DNA from: Vibrio sp. HDW18
GTDB taxonomy: Bacteria > Pseudomonadota > Gammaproteobacteria > Enterobacterales > Vibrionaceae
Assembly: GCF_011306175.1 (NCBI RefSeq)
Contig: NZ_CP049914.1
Coordinates: 434,001 to 498,000 of the forward strand
Reading direction: 5' to 3'
DNA length: 64,000 nucleotides
This document shows positions 10,091 through 20,687 of the stretch, in pieces (the stretch's first letter is position 1; every line of letters starts with the position of its first letter). The notes below the pieces were generated by a model, which was given only the letters and a program-made list of their open reading frames with translations, did not search any database and was not told where the DNA came from. Made by a program: the position numbers and the translations under genes.

Positions 10091-10711
10091 GTGATTAGTA
10101 TCAATTTTAATCAGTACCATGGCTTTATCTTTGATATGGATGGAACTCTTCTTGATACCATGCCGGCGCATATAGCCGCTTGGCAAGCCACTGCTGAGCA
10201 GTTTGACTTTCCCTTTGATGCCGCGTGGCTTTATGGCTTAGGAGGCATGCCTAGTACAAAAATTGTTGAGCAGATCAATCACAAATTAAATATGACGCTG
10301 GATCCTGAGCAGGTGGCGGCTTATAAGATGGCGCAGTTTGCTAAGCTGGGTTTGCAAGCGGATCTTATCCCTGCTACCTATCAGCTGTTGTGTCAGTGGC
10401 ATGGTCAGAAAAAGATGGCGATTGGCACAGGCAGTCAGCGAGCAAGTGCGCTGGGTTTACTCACACGTGCCCAAGTCGTGGATAAATTTGATGTGATTGT
10501 CAGTGCGAGCGATGTCACTGAGCATAAACCGCATCCCGAAACCTTTTTGAGTGCCTGTGAGCAGATGGGATTACAGCCTAAGCAGTGTCTGGTGTTTGAG
10601 GATACTCAGTTAGGTATGCAAGCGGCGCATGCTGGAGGGATGGATTGTGTATTGGTCAGCGAACAAGGATTAGCTTTTTATCCTGCCGCCGAAGCGACTC
10701 AGCCAGCTTAA
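10091..10711 (+). CDS. HAD-superfamily phosphatase, beta-phosphoglucomutase-like (YqaB type)
   Basis: This 206-residue subfamily I HAD hydrolase carries all four motifs: DMDGTLLDT (nucleophile Asp), GTGSQR (Ser/Thr motif), Lys in SDVTEHKPHPE, and the acidic FEDTQLG. The helical cap and sequence are close to YqaB-type sugar-phosphate phosphatases such as fructose-1-phosphatase. The GTG at 10091 was chosen because GGGAG lies seven bases upstream; the frame extends to an ATG at 10037. The substrate is not determined. Confidence 0.85.
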   Translation: MISINFNQYHGFIFDMDGTLLDTMPAHIAAWQATAEQFDFPFDAAWLYGLGGMPSTKIVEQINHKLNMTLDPEQVAAYKMAQFAKLGLQADLIPATYQLLCQWHGQKKMAIGTGSQRASALGLLTRAQVVDKFDVIVSASDVTEHKPHPETFLSACEQMGLQPKQCLVFEDTQLGMQAAHAGGMDCVLVSEQGLAFYPAAEATQPA

Positions 10712-10735
10712 TCGATGAGCATTATTTAGTGCCCC

Positions 10736-10759
10736 AAAAAGCTGCCGCGGCAGCTTTTT
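10736..10759. terminator. Bidirectional terminator
   Basis: AAAAAGCTGCC and GGCAGCTTTTT form a perfect 11-bp stem around a two-base loop between the convergent HAD and FKBP genes. A and T tracts serve both strands. Confidence 0.9.
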
Positions 10760-10826
10760 CTATTCAATCGATGTGGCTATTTCAGCCAGAGTAGAACCGA
10801 TTCGGTGAATGGTAAGCTAAGCGAAT

Positions 10827-11300
10827 TTATTCAATCGCCAGCAGTTCAACCTCAAAAATTAATACGGCAGAAGGTGGGATAGGGCCAGTGCCACTTTTGC
10901 CATAGCCTAGGTTACTTGGTACATAAAAGCGTGTTTTTTCGCCGACCACCATCAGTTGTACACCCTCTTGCCAACCTTTGATCACTTGGTTCAGGCCAAA
11001 ACTGATTGGCTCACCGCGCACCACTGAACTATCAAACACCGTACCATCGATTAATTCACCGTGATAATGTACTTTTACCCGACTTTTCGGCCCCGGATGC
11101 TCGGTTCCGTTGCCCGCTTGCAATACCTGGTACTGCAAGCCACTATCGGTGGTAATCACATCTTCACGTTGGCCATTTTCGGTCAGAAAATGCTGTCCAG
11201 CCGCAAAATTAGCATCGGCCGCTTTATGGTTAGTCCAAGTGCGATAAATCATAAAGCCAGCGAGTAGAAAAACCACTAAGGGAATAATAATTTTAGACAT
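10827..11300 (-). CDS. FKBP-type peptidyl-prolyl cis-trans isomerase, membrane-anchored
   Basis: Residues 1-22 from ATG 11300 (MSKIIIPLVVFLLAGFMIY) form one hydrophobic signal-anchor helix. The C-terminal 110 residues form an FKBP domain (VKVHYHGELIDGTVFDSS, GWQEGVQLM, IPPSAVLIFEVELL). It should speed proline isomerisation in periplasmic proteins. The frame is open to a GTG at 11384, which would add 28 residues ahead of the membrane helix but lacks a convincing ribosome-binding site. Confidence 0.88.
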   Translation of the reverse strand: MSKIIIPLVVFLLAGFMIYRTWTNHKAADANFAAGQHFLTENGQREDVITTDSGLQYQVLQAGNGTEHPGPKSRVKVHYHGELIDGTVFDSSVVRGEPISFGLNQVIKGWQEGVQLMVVGEKTRFYVPSNLGYGKSGTGPIPPSAVLIFEVELLAIE

Positions 11301-11563
11301 AAAGCGTTTAGCGTCCTTTAACTGCGATATTGATTGGCGACTTAAAGCGGCATGGCCCAAATCGCCAAGAGAGAGTTGATCCACTTTACATCATCGACAC
11401 GATGAATTTGAGTCTTTGAGAATGCGGCAATAAACAACCAGCCACATTCTAACCATGGATTATGTGATGGCAAGCTAGCGCTGGGTAAATTGTTATTGAT
11501 CAGCAATAAAGTTTTACCAAATGCGCCGATACTATATAAGAGATCAACAACTGAGTATGGGAT

Positions 11564-12175
11564 ATGAAATTCTGGATTTGCTACATGGCATTATGCTTGG
11601 CGGGATGTGGTTCACTGGCAACCGATCGTATGCTCAGTAACAATTTGTTGGATGTTGCGCCGCAAAGTGATGCGGATGTGCGTCATCCAGAGTGGGGCTA
11701 TGCCACCAAGAAGAGTGTGATCGCGCCGCCGCAGAACATACCGCAACCACAACCGAATCGCGATATGCTGATCCAGCAATATTTGCTCACTAGCGGTATT
11801 GAGCATGAATTTATTGCCGGTGCTCACCCCACGATAAAGTTAAAACAAACCGTCAAGTTTGCTACTGGATCGGCTCAGCTTTCCAATCAATCTCTACAAT
11901 GGTTAGATCGCGTCGCGCGTTTTTTATCCACTCAAAATGGAATTGAAGTGGTGTTAGAAGGCCACGCTGATAGCACCGGCGCAGAGCGATTTAACGATAC
12001 CCTGTCACAAAGAAGAGCCAATGCGGTGAAAAATGCGCTGATCCAGCGTCAGCTGGCGCAAAATACCATTTATACTCGCGGCTTTGGCGAGCATGTGCCT
12101 GCGTGTAGCAATAACACGCAGACCGGTCGTGCCTGTAACCGCCGAGTTGAAGTGCGTTTTATCTTAGCTGAATAA
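11564..12175 (+). CDS. OmpA-family peptidoglycan-binding lipoprotein
   Basis: This 203-residue protein begins with a lipoprotein signal and lipobox (LAGC, lipidated Cys at about residue 15). A low-complexity linker follows, then a C-terminal OmpA-like domain with the peptidoglycan-binding signature (LEGHADSTGAERFNDTLSQR). It probably tethers the outer membrane to the cell wall. It is monocistronic; no partner motility or secretion genes lie beside it. Confidence 0.88.
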   Translation: MKFWICYMALCLAGCGSLATDRMLSNNLLDVAPQSDADVRHPEWGYATKKSVIAPPQNIPQPQPNRDMLIQQYLLTSGIEHEFIAGAHPTIKLKQTVKFATGSAQLSNQSLQWLDRVARFLSTQNGIEVVLEGHADSTGAERFNDTLSQRRANAVKNALIQRQLAQNTIYTRGFGEHVPACSNNTQTGRACNRRVEVRFILAE

Positions 12176-12283
12176 TAAATTGCGCCTTAGCTGAACTGGC
12201 ATCTGCTTCACCAACTTGAGTTTTTCGCAACAACTGTGTATAAATCCGCGTACATAAAGTAGCGTTAGAGCAACAAAAATAAA

Positions 12284-13846
12284 ATGTCAGCCTATACCAT
12301 CTCATCTCAACAAGAAACTCTGATTGCAGACCACGAACAACTGGTCTCCACGACCGATTTAAAAGGTGTCATCACTTATTGTAATGATACCTTTTGCCGA
12401 ATTGCTGGCTTTCAAGTCGATGAATTACTGGGTCAAAATCACAATATCGTGCGACATGATTCAATGCCGAAAGCGGCATTTGCTGATATGTGGCAGCACC
12501 TCAAACAAGGACATGCGTGGCGAGGTATTGTAAAAAACCGTACTAAAACAGGCGGTTACTACTGGGTTGATGCGTATGTCACACCGATTTATCAACAAGG
12601 TCAAATCTCAGGTTATCAATCGGTTAGAGTAAAAGCGCAGCGCCAGTGGGTTAATATTGCCAGTAAAGCCTATCATGCTCTGCTCAGCGCAGAACAAGCC
12701 GGTAAACGGATAGCCTTACCTGTCAATACTTCGCTGCGTTATGCCATTTTACTTGGTGGCTTAATGTCACCGATTGTTGCTCATTGGTTGCAAGCCTCTG
12801 ATAGTTGGCAATTATTGGCCAGTATTATTCCCGCTGGTGTATTAGCACTGTTTTTCCGACAAGAGATACTGCATACGCCGCAGCATTTACAGCGACTCAA
12901 GACCGAATACGACAGTATTAGCCGCTTGATCTATTCAGGCTCACATCCTTTTTCGGTTGCCGATTATCATCTGCAGATGGCTTCCGCTCGTATCCGCACC
13001 ATTTTAGGTCGAATGATGGATTCGGCTCGGCCGCTGGGCGATCTCGCTAAACAGTTGCATTCTACCACACAACAAGTGCATCAAGCGTTGGCTGAGCAAG
13101 ATAGCAATATTCGAGCGGTAACTCAGGCCACCGATGCAGTAGAGCAGGCGGCCGATCAGGTGGCTTGTCATTCTCAATCAGCCCATCAATTGATCGATCA
13201 GGTACAAACACATTGCACCGATACCAAACACAGTATTGAAATTACCTACCAAAATTTACAGAAATTGGTCGCACAAGCAGAAAGTGCAACGGTGACGACT
13301 GTGAAACTGAGTGATCAAGCGCAGCAAGTAGGGCTGCTAATGAGTGAAATTGGTGGCATTGCTGAGCAGACCAATCTATTAGCGTTGAACGCCGCGATTG
13401 AAGCGGCACGAGCCGGTGAACAAGGGCGTGGTTTTGCGGTGGTCGCTGATGAAGTGCGTGCATTATCAGGGCGTACCCAACGTGCGACACAACAAATCCA
13501 AACCAGTATCGATACTATGCTTGCCACAATTGCTGCTTGGCGAGGTGATATTACCGCCAGTCGTGATCAAACCGAGCAGTGTGCCTTGGATGCGAATACC
13601 ACGTTACAGCAACTGTGCCATGTCGAGAGCGTCATGCAGGATATGCAATACGTGATTAGCCAAGTGGCCAATGCCGCAGATCATCAGCGAGAGTTAACCA
13701 GCGATGTCAATCAGCATGTCCATGCGATTGCTAGCGCAGCGACGCAAAACGTAATCGCTACCGATAGAGTGGAAGAGCTTGCGGTAGCGATGAGTGGTAA
13801 AGTCGGTGAGTTTAGTGCGTTGGCTAAGCAGTTTACCGCCAAATAG
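12284..13846 (+). CDS. Aer-type PAS chemoreceptor (aerotaxis/energy taxis)
   Basis: This 520-residue receptor starts with a cytoplasmic PAS domain (about residues 10-115) that resembles the FAD-binding PAS of Aer ([35 protein letters not shown]). A hydrophobic pair of segments (about 150-195) and a methyl-accepting signalling domain ([20 protein letters not shown]) follow. There is no periplasmic sensor. Aer proteins sense redox state and steer cells towards electron acceptors. Vibrios of this group have several Aer paralogues; which one this is needs alignment. Confidence 0.9.
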   Translation: MSAYTISSQQETLIADHEQLVSTTDLKGVITYCNDTFCRIAGFQVDELLGQNHNIVRHDSMPKAAFADMWQHLKQGHAWRGIVKNRTKTGGYYWVDAYVTPIYQQGQISGYQSVRVKAQRQWVNIASKAYHALLSAEQAGKRIALPVNTSLRYAILLGGLMSPIVAHWLQASDSWQLLASIIPAGVLALFFRQEILHTPQHLQRLKTEYDSISRLIYSGSHPFSVADYHLQMASARIRTILGRMMDSARPLGDLAKQLHSTTQQVHQALAEQDSNIRAVTQATDAVEQAADQVACHSQSAHQLIDQVQTHCTDTKHSIEITYQNLQKLVAQAESATVTTVKLSDQAQQVGLLMSEIGGIAEQTNLLALNAAIEAARAGEQGRGFAVVADEVRALSGRTQRATQQIQTSIDTMLATIAAWRGDITASRDQTEQCALDANTTLQQLCHVESVMQDMQYVISQVANAADHQRELTSDVNQHVHAIASAATQNVIATDRVEELAVAMSGKVGEFSALAKQFTAK

Positions 13847-13863
13847 CGCAACAGAGTACACCC

Positions 13864-13900
13864 AAACCACCATCACCTGCTTGGGGGATGATGGTGGTTT
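13864..13900. terminator. Bidirectional terminator between the Aer-type gene and glpD
   Basis: AAACCACCATCA and TGATGGTGGTTT form a perfect 12-bp stem around a 13-base loop between convergent genes. Confidence 0.88.
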
Positions 13901-13914
13901 AAATTGACGGTACT

Positions 13915-15504
13915 TTAACACTGCGATGTTTTAACCTGCTGTACGTTTTCGCTCGCCACTGGTTTTAAACCAGCCTGCTGGGCAATCTGCTGATTGAGCT
14001 CTCTTTGTTGCAAATAGCTTTCCACTTTGATCATTAGCGCATGATCATGATTCAAACCAAGTTTGCTTCTGCGCCAGAAAATATCGCTCGCCTGCCGAGC
14101 AAACTCTTGCTCACACAAATAGTCGATCTCTTTTTGATACAGATCATCACTAAAAGCCATGCCGAGATCATCGATCGCGGTGACGCCCATTAACAGTTGG
14201 CGGGTACGGCTGCCATAGCTGCGTAGCCAGCGTGCGATTAAAGGCTCGCCAATAAATGGAAACTCAGTGAGCAACTGATTTTTTAAGGTGAGATGATCAA
14301 AACCTTCACCGCCAGGCAGTGGTGCATTGGCGGTCCATGCTGCGCCCATCTGTGGCAGGAAAGGGGCAAGTTGGGTCATTGCTGCTTCAGCAAGTTTGCG
14401 ATAAGTGGTCAGTTTGCCACCAAAAATGGACAGCAATGGCGCTTGATCGTCTGGGCAATCCAGCGCCAAAGTGTAGTCTCTGGTGATCGCCTGTGGCGAA
14501 TTGGATTCATCATCACACAGTGGCCGCACTCCACTAAACTCAGCAATAATGTCAGAACGGGTGATTTGATGGATAAAATGCTTATTGACAATCGCAATCA
14601 AATAATCACGTTCAGCATCAGTGATAGCGACATGTCGCGGATCACCGTGGTATTCCACATCAGTGGTGCCGATCATCGAATAGTGATCAAGATAAGGGAT
14701 CACGAACACAATTCGCTTATCCTCATTTTGCAAAATATAGGCTTGCGGCTCGGCGTGAATGCGCGGCACGATAATATGTGAGCCTTGAATTAAGCGAATG
14801 CCATAAGGCGAATTGATCTGGGCATGGTGATGTAAAAATTGTTTAACCCAAGGACCGGTTGCATTGACTAATGCGTGGCTACGGCGCTCAAAGCGTTGCT
14901 CGGTTTGCTCATCAAACAGCGTTACGTGCCATAATTTACCCACGCGTTGGGCTTTTTCTACCGTGCAGTAATTGAGCACTTCGCCGCCTTGTTCGTGGGC
15001 TTGCCGTGCATTGAGCAGTACCAAGCGCGCATCATCGACCCAACAATCGGAATATTCAAACCCCACCGCCATTTCCGGTTTGGTGATGGTTCCCGCTTTG
15101 AGCGCCACTTTATGGCTGGCGGGCAGTGAAGTTCGTTTGCTTAAGTGATCATAAAGAAATAACCCGGCACGGATCATCCAAGCTGGGCGCAAGAAAGGCC
15201 GATGCGGCAGACGAAAACGCATTGGCGTGACAATGTGCGGGGCTTTATTGAGCAGCACTTCACGTTCGGCCAGCGCCTCACTGACTAAGCGAAATTCATA
15301 ATGTTCTAAATAGCGTAGACCGCCATGCACCAGCTTCGAGCTCGCCGAAGAGGTGGCGCTGGCAAAATCTTTGGCCTCATATAACCCGACTTTGAGTCCG
15401 CGTCCGCTAGCATCGGCGGCGATACCAGCACCATTGATGCCGCCACCGACAATAATCAGGTCGAGCACTTCATTGGAGGTGAAACGTGTTGAGCGACTAT
15501 TCAT
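13915..15504 (-). CDS. glpD: Aerobic glycerol-3-phosphate dehydrogenase GlpD
   Basis: GlpD (529 aa) is an FAD enzyme at the inner membrane that oxidises glycerol-3-phosphate to dihydroxyacetone phosphate and passes electrons to quinone. The N-terminal dinucleotide fold reads IIVGGGINGAGIAADASGRG, followed by SSKLVHGGLRYLE, characteristic of the GlpD/GlpA family. Length is as expected. CGGAGATAACC precedes the ATG. No glpF, glpK or glpR lies in the window. Confidence 0.96.
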   Translation of the reverse strand: MNSRSTRFTSNEVLDLIIVGGGINGAGIAADASGRGLKVGLYEAKDFASATSSASSKLVHGGLRYLEHYEFRLVSEALAEREVLLNKAPHIVTPMRFRLPHRPFLRPAWMIRAGLFLYDHLSKRTSLPASHKVALKAGTITKPEMAVGFEYSDCWVDDARLVLLNARQAHEQGGEVLNYCTVEKAQRVGKLWHVTLFDEQTEQRFERRSHALVNATGPWVKQFLHHHAQINSPYGIRLIQGSHIIVPRIHAEPQAYILQNEDKRIVFVIPYLDHYSMIGTTDVEYHGDPRHVAITDAERDYLIAIVNKHFIHQITRSDIIAEFSGVRPLCDDESNSPQAITRDYTLALDCPDDQAPLLSIFGGKLTTYRKLAEAAMTQLAPFLPQMGAAWTANAPLPGGEGFDHLTLKNQLLTEFPFIGEPLIARWLRSYGSRTRQLLMGVTAIDDLGMAFSDDLYQKEIDYLCEQEFARQASDIFWRRSKLGLNHDHALMIKVESYLQQRELNQQIAQQAGLKPVASENVQQVKTSQC

Positions 15505-15846
15505 GGTTATCTCCGCATTATTTATTTTCGTTTTTGCTCTTTAATGTTCGTATGAAGACATTAAAGCACACGAGTGCGCAATATTTCTACTATAAAATTT
15601 GATCTTGATCAGAAATGAATCAAGAGTCGGTGCTTGATGAGTCGATCAGGAAAGGAGTCATCGAAAGGGTGAATATTCGATAGGTATCGTTCCCAATAAA
15701 GTAAAGTGGAAATGCGCGACAAATTGCCAATCTTTATCTGAGCTCACAAATTTCATCAATTTCTGGATCGTTTTTAGTGTCGCTAGTGTTGCCGCTGAAA
15801 CGCTTTGGTTAGACTTCAATCCAACAATAATTTCAGGAGTAGTTTG
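15505..15846. other. Divergent promoter region between glpD and scrK
   Basis: These 342 bases hold no supported gene. Promoters for the divergent genes must lie here. The only motif picked out is the operator-like GGTATCGTTCCC at 683-694 of the 15 kb block (15683-15694), which recurs before the porin gene. Confidence 0.6.
15683..15694. promoter_or_regulatory. Operator-like motif upstream of scrK
   Basis: GGTATCGTTCCC shares the core CGTTCCC with 16865-16876 (GGGATCGTTCCC) and, on the other strand, 17032-17043. The near-palindromic shape suits a LacI-family repressor such as ScrR. No regulator gene is adjacent. Confidence 0.5.
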
Positions 15847-16767
15847 ATGTCTAAAGTATGGTTAACTGGTGATGCGGTGGTGGATCTGATCCCCGATGGA
15901 GCGCAGCATTATTTAAAATGTCCCGGTGGCGCTCCGGCTAATGTTGCGGTCGCGATTGCTCGGCTGGGTGGTGAGTGCGCTTTTTTTGGTCGTGTCGGGA
16001 ACGATCCCTTTGGTCGTTTTATGCAGCAGACCTTGATCGAACAGCAGGTCGATTGTCAGTACTTAGCTTTTGATCCTGAGCGACGCACTTCGACCGTGCT
16101 GGTGGATCTGGATGAGCATGGCGAGCGCAGCTTTACCTTTATGGTTAAGCCTAGTGCTGATCAGTTTCTTCAGCCGAGTGATATTCCGCGCTTTGAATTC
16201 GGCCAATGGTTACATGTCTGTTCGATCGCGTTGGCCAATCAACCCAGTCGCAGCAGCACCTTGAGTGCTATTCAACAGATGAAACAAGCTGGTGGTTATA
16301 TCAGTTTTGATCCTAATTTACGTGAAGAAGTGTGGGCGCAGCCAAGCGAGCTAAGAGCGGTAGTGATGGAGGCAGTGCGTTTGGCGGATGTGGTCAAATT
16401 TTCAGCCGATGAGCTGCAATATTTAACCGAAACCGATTCGATTGAAGAGGGATTAAAGGCACTTGCCCAGTACCAGATCCCATTAGTGGTGGTGACGCTT
16501 GGTGCGCAAGGCGCATTAGTGGTCACCTCGGACGGGCAGAAGATGGTGGCCGGTAAAGTGGTTAAGCCGCTAGATACGACCGGAGCCGGTGATGCTTTTG
16601 TCGGCGGGCTGCTTTATCACTTGTCAGTGGCCGAAGATTGGCGGCATCTGGCGCTGATTGTCGAGGCGGTGACAGCGGCTAATGGGTGCGGCGCATTGGC
16701 CACTACTCAAAAAGGCGCGATGACGGCCTTGCCAACTCAAGCCGCGCTAAAGCTTTTCTTAGCATAA
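15847..16767 (+). CDS. scrK: Fructokinase (PfkB family), ScrK-like
   Basis: This 306-residue PfkB-family sugar kinase phosphorylates fructose with ATP, the step after sucrose-6-phosphate hydrolysis. It shows GGAPANVAVAIARLGG near the N-terminus and the C-terminal signature DTTGAGDAFVGG with the catalytic Asp. AGGAG precedes the ATG at 15847. Neither a sucrose PTS gene (scrA), hydrolase (scrB) nor repressor (scrR) is next to it, although the LamB-type porin that follows shares its operator-like motif. Other substrates for the kinase cannot be excluded. Confidence 0.88.
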   Translation: MSKVWLTGDAVVDLIPDGAQHYLKCPGGAPANVAVAIARLGGECAFFGRVGNDPFGRFMQQTLIEQQVDCQYLAFDPERRTSTVLVDLDEHGERSFTFMVKPSADQFLQPSDIPRFEFGQWLHVCSIALANQPSRSSTLSAIQQMKQAGGYISFDPNLREEVWAQPSELRAVVMEAVRLADVVKFSADELQYLTETDSIEEGLKALAQYQIPLVVVTLGAQGALVVTSDGQKMVAGKVVKPLDTTGAGDAFVGGLLYHLSVAEDWRHLALIVEAVTAANGCGALATTQKGAMTALPTQAALKLFLA

Positions 16768-16863
16768 CGCGAGAAAGCATCAGTGGTGGTTGGAGTGAGT
16801 GGAGAGTTCAAATTTACAGCATCAACAAATAACGTGATGAAGTTATGAATTCTCCATCATTTT

Positions 16864-16877
16864 CGGGATCGTTCCCG
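16864..16877. promoter_or_regulatory. Near-palindromic operator candidate upstream of the porin
   Basis: CGGGATCGTTCCCG is a 14-bp palindrome with one mismatched pair, containing the CGTTCCC core shared with the scrK promoter region. Confidence 0.55.
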
Positions 16878-17031
16878 TTTTCTTGTGTATAGTGAGTGAG
16901 CTGAGAGATTAAGCCAAAGTAATCGGTCTTTGACAGTGAAGACAATCGCCGAATTACGTTTGGTTTAGCGGTAAAAGATTTTAGCATTGCGCCTCTTTCG
17001 AGGTTTCTTCGCACATATTGGCTATATCATT

Positions 17032-17043
17032 GGGAACGTTTGC
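17032..17043. promoter_or_regulatory. Second operator-like motif before the porin
   Basis: GGGAACGTTTGC on the plus strand carries the same core in reverse (GGGAACG), 39 bases before the porin ATG. Confidence 0.4.
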
Positions 17044-17058
17044 AGGTTCTGGTGATAA

Positions 17059-18450
<1,392 letters not shown>

Positions 18451-18481
18451 TTATTACCCCATCGCCTTACTAATAAAACTC

Positions 18482-18511
18482 AACGCCACTCGTTTAACCG
18501 CGAGTGGCGTT
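18482..18511. terminator. Terminator after the porin gene
   Basis: AACGCCACTCG and CGAGTGGCGTT form a perfect 11-bp stem around an 8-base loop, followed by a T-rich stretch. Confidence 0.85.
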
Positions 18512-18666
18512 GTTATTTGTACAATGGTTAGTGCGGCCGTGTTTGTCAGGTCATGGTTGTGCGACAACACGGCTGCCAATAAACCAGTACAGTGTTGTTG
18601 ATTGCCACTGCAAAGCGTAAGATTCGGATCTGTGATGTTAGGCTATCTACCTGAAAGGAAAGCAAG

Positions 18667-19707
18667 ATGTTCGAAAGAGCTTGTTTTACTCTCGTTATCC
18701 AAATTCTGCTGATTGCTGCTCTTGCCTCAGGGCTGGGGAGCGTGCTTGCGATCCCGTTGTCGGAAATGTTTATTGCCGCCGCTATAGTGATTGTGCTGCA
18801 TAAAAAGCGCTGGCTGAGCATGCAAACGCCACGCTGGTTATTGCTGGTGGTACAAATTGTGCTCGGCATCAGCGTCGGTACAACCATCAGTTTGACTGAG
18901 CTGGGTGCGAGTTTAACTCTGGCGCTGCTGATTGGCCTGTTATGTTGTTTAACCCTGCAAATCAGCATGAGCTATCTGTGGCTCACCAAAAAAGAAGGTT
19001 GGACGCCGTTTGAATCGCTACTCGGCGCTGTACCGGGGGCCATGGCGGCGATTTTAGTCATCAGCGAATCAAACCAAAAACCGTCCACCAAAGTGGTTTA
19101 TGCTCATTCGATCCGGCTGATGATCCTCACTTTGCTCGCACTACTGATCTCCAACCATGTGCCGGATAGTGCCGCTACGGCGAACAACTTGACGCTTTAC
19201 GCTGGGCTTATTTTCTTGGCTCTGGCGCTGCTCAGTTTGCTACTGGGTAAAGCCTCTACCTTACTCGGCATTCCCGCCCCTTATATGTTGGCGGCGCTAC
19301 TGGTCACCGCCAGCTTTAATGGCTTTGCCACTGGCATTGATATGCAACTGCCGAAATGGATGGTGATATTCGCCACCGCTTTACTCGGCATTTTGATCGG
19401 CTCACGCATTGCCGATACCACACTGCGCGAAGCCATGGCGTATTCCCGCGCAGGGGTAATGGTCACCATGATTGGCCTTTTGGTCGCGGTGGGTGTCTCC
19501 GGTGTCTTTTCTATTTTGATCGATAAATCATGGGTCGTGCTGCTGCTTTCTTGGGTTCCCGGCAGTGTCGAAGCCATGACCGCCGTCGCCTTACTGCTCG
19601 GCATGGAACCCGCATTTGTAATGATCAACCACGCCCTGCGCTTATTGTTGCTCTATTCACTGCCCGCCATGCTGAAAAAACAGTTGGAGGAGTTGAGGGG
19701 GAGATGA
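18667..19707 (+). CDS. AbrB-family (AbrB duplication) inner-membrane protein
   Basis: This 346-residue protein has about ten hydrophobic helices in two similar halves; each half carries the motif of the AbrB membrane family (LLGAVPGAMAAILVISE and LLSWVPGSVEAMTAVALLLG). Members are often labelled ammonia monooxygenase or AbrB regulators, but the sequence is that of a transporter-like membrane protein; the function is unknown. AAAGGA precedes the ATG. It is monocistronic and borders an insertion-sequence scar. Confidence 0.8.
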   Translation: MFERACFTLVIQILLIAALASGLGSVLAIPLSEMFIAAAIVIVLHKKRWLSMQTPRWLLLVVQIVLGISVGTTISLTELGASLTLALLIGLLCCLTLQISMSYLWLTKKEGWTPFESLLGAVPGAMAAILVISESNQKPSTKVVYAHSIRLMILTLLALLISNHVPDSAATANNLTLYAGLIFLALALLSLLLGKASTLLGIPAPYMLAALLVTASFNGFATGIDMQLPKWMVIFATALLGILIGSRIADTTLREAMAYSRAGVMVTMIGLLVAVGVSGVFSILIDKSWVVLLLSWVPGSVEAMTAVALLLGMEPAFVMINHALRLLLLYSLPAMLKKQLEELRGR

Positions 19708-19762
19708 TTGGGATTTGCTGCTGGTTTAGAATTGCCCCTAAATTGTTTATGTATATACCCGC

Positions 19763-20310
19763 TCAACTCGAAGATGCAGGTTTCAAAATCTGAAAATTAT
19801 CCGTAATTCTGGATACCAGTGAGCCTGCAACTTTTGGCAGCGTTACATTGAAAAATTCATTAATAGCCGTTGTAAATTCAGCCTTCGAGGAGAAGTAAAT
19901 ATTGTTCCTCACATACTCATTCATTACTTTCCATAACCGCTCTATTGGATTTAAGTTTGGGCTGTATGGGGGTAAGTAATGAAGCTCGATATTGAGCACT
20001 TTTGCCGCATTTCTTACCATTTCTGACTGATGATAGGCGGCACCATCAAGTACTAGGTGTACTTTTTGCTCCAACGGGTAATGCTCCTTTTTGAGCTTCC
20101 AGAAGAAGCGAACGATGCTCTCGCTGTTTATCGTGTCATACGTTTCTGTAACCGTTGCGCCAATATTTTGGATCGGTAACGCACCGATGATATTGAGACG
20201 AGTTCGACTGCCTGTAGTCTCAATCACTTTGTCTTGGCCTTTTCGTATCCAGCCATAACTGAGTTTGGTTGACTGCGTAGGATGAACGGCGTCCATGAAC
20301 AACAATTCCC
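19763..20310 (-). pseudogene. IS630-family transposase, C-terminal remnant
   Basis: About 180 codons encode the DDE domain of an IS630-family transposase: LFMDAVHPTQS (first Asp), VLDGAAYHQS (second Asp) and LPPYSPNLNPIERLWK (Glu). The N-terminal helix-turn-helix half, about 150 residues in intact members, is missing because the frame runs into unrelated sequence near 20305. It is not the same element as the IS630 copy at 38.8-39.9 kb. Confidence 0.85.
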
Positions 20311-20548
20311 ATTTGACGTACATGCAATGATTTACACTGATGATGCTCCAGCACTTGAAACTGCGCTACACCGAGAATTCAATTCTAAACGTGTAAACGC
20401 AGTAAATCTTCGCAAAGAGTTCTTTAATATTGACCTAGCATCTATCCAAGAAGCTGTAGAAAAGATAGCCGGAATAGAGGCCGAATTTAAAATGACAGCT
20501 TTGGCTGAGGATTACTATGAAAGCTTGAGATTAGGTGAAGCCGCATAA
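20305..20548 (+). pseudogene. C-terminal fragment of a T5orf172/DUF4041-type protein
   Basis: The frame reads FPFDVHAMIYTDDAPALETA, then HREFNSKRVNAVNLRKEFF. This resembles the C-terminal T5orf172 (GIY-YIG-related) domain of DUF4041 proteins. Only about 80 residues remain; the rest was lost where the IS630 remnant now begins. It has no start signal of its own and is probably not expressed. Confidence 0.6.
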
Positions 20549-20616
20549 CGGATCACTTGCCATAATCGCGGTTAAGATGGTATCGTCTTTTTCGAGGTAA
20601 TCAGCATCTTTTAAAG

Positions 20617-20642
20617 AAAATCCCGCCGCAGCGGGATTTTTT
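20617..20642. terminator. Terminator after tkt
   Basis: AAAATCCCGC and GCGGGATTTT form a 10-bp stem around CGCA, with flanking A and T runs, 46 bases beyond the tkt stop codon. Confidence 0.88.
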
Positions 20643-20687
20643 ATCATCGATTTTTCTTTGCGTAACAAAGAAATAAATCGCTTTTAA

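Larger units (their letters stand above)
19708..20687. other. Scar region: IS630 remnant joined to a T5orf172 gene tail
   Basis: Between the AbrB-type gene and tkt there is no intact gene. The left half is the C-terminal part of an IS630-family transposase (minus strand); the right half is the C-terminal part of a T5orf172/DUF4041 protein (plus strand). They abut near 20305-20310, which points to deletion at an insertion element. The stretch ends with the tkt terminator. Confidence 0.7.

Noticed and set aside
16814..17014. 66-codon minus-strand frame upstream of the porin
   Set aside because: It covers the promoter and operator-like sites, has no ribosome-binding site and shows no recognisable family.
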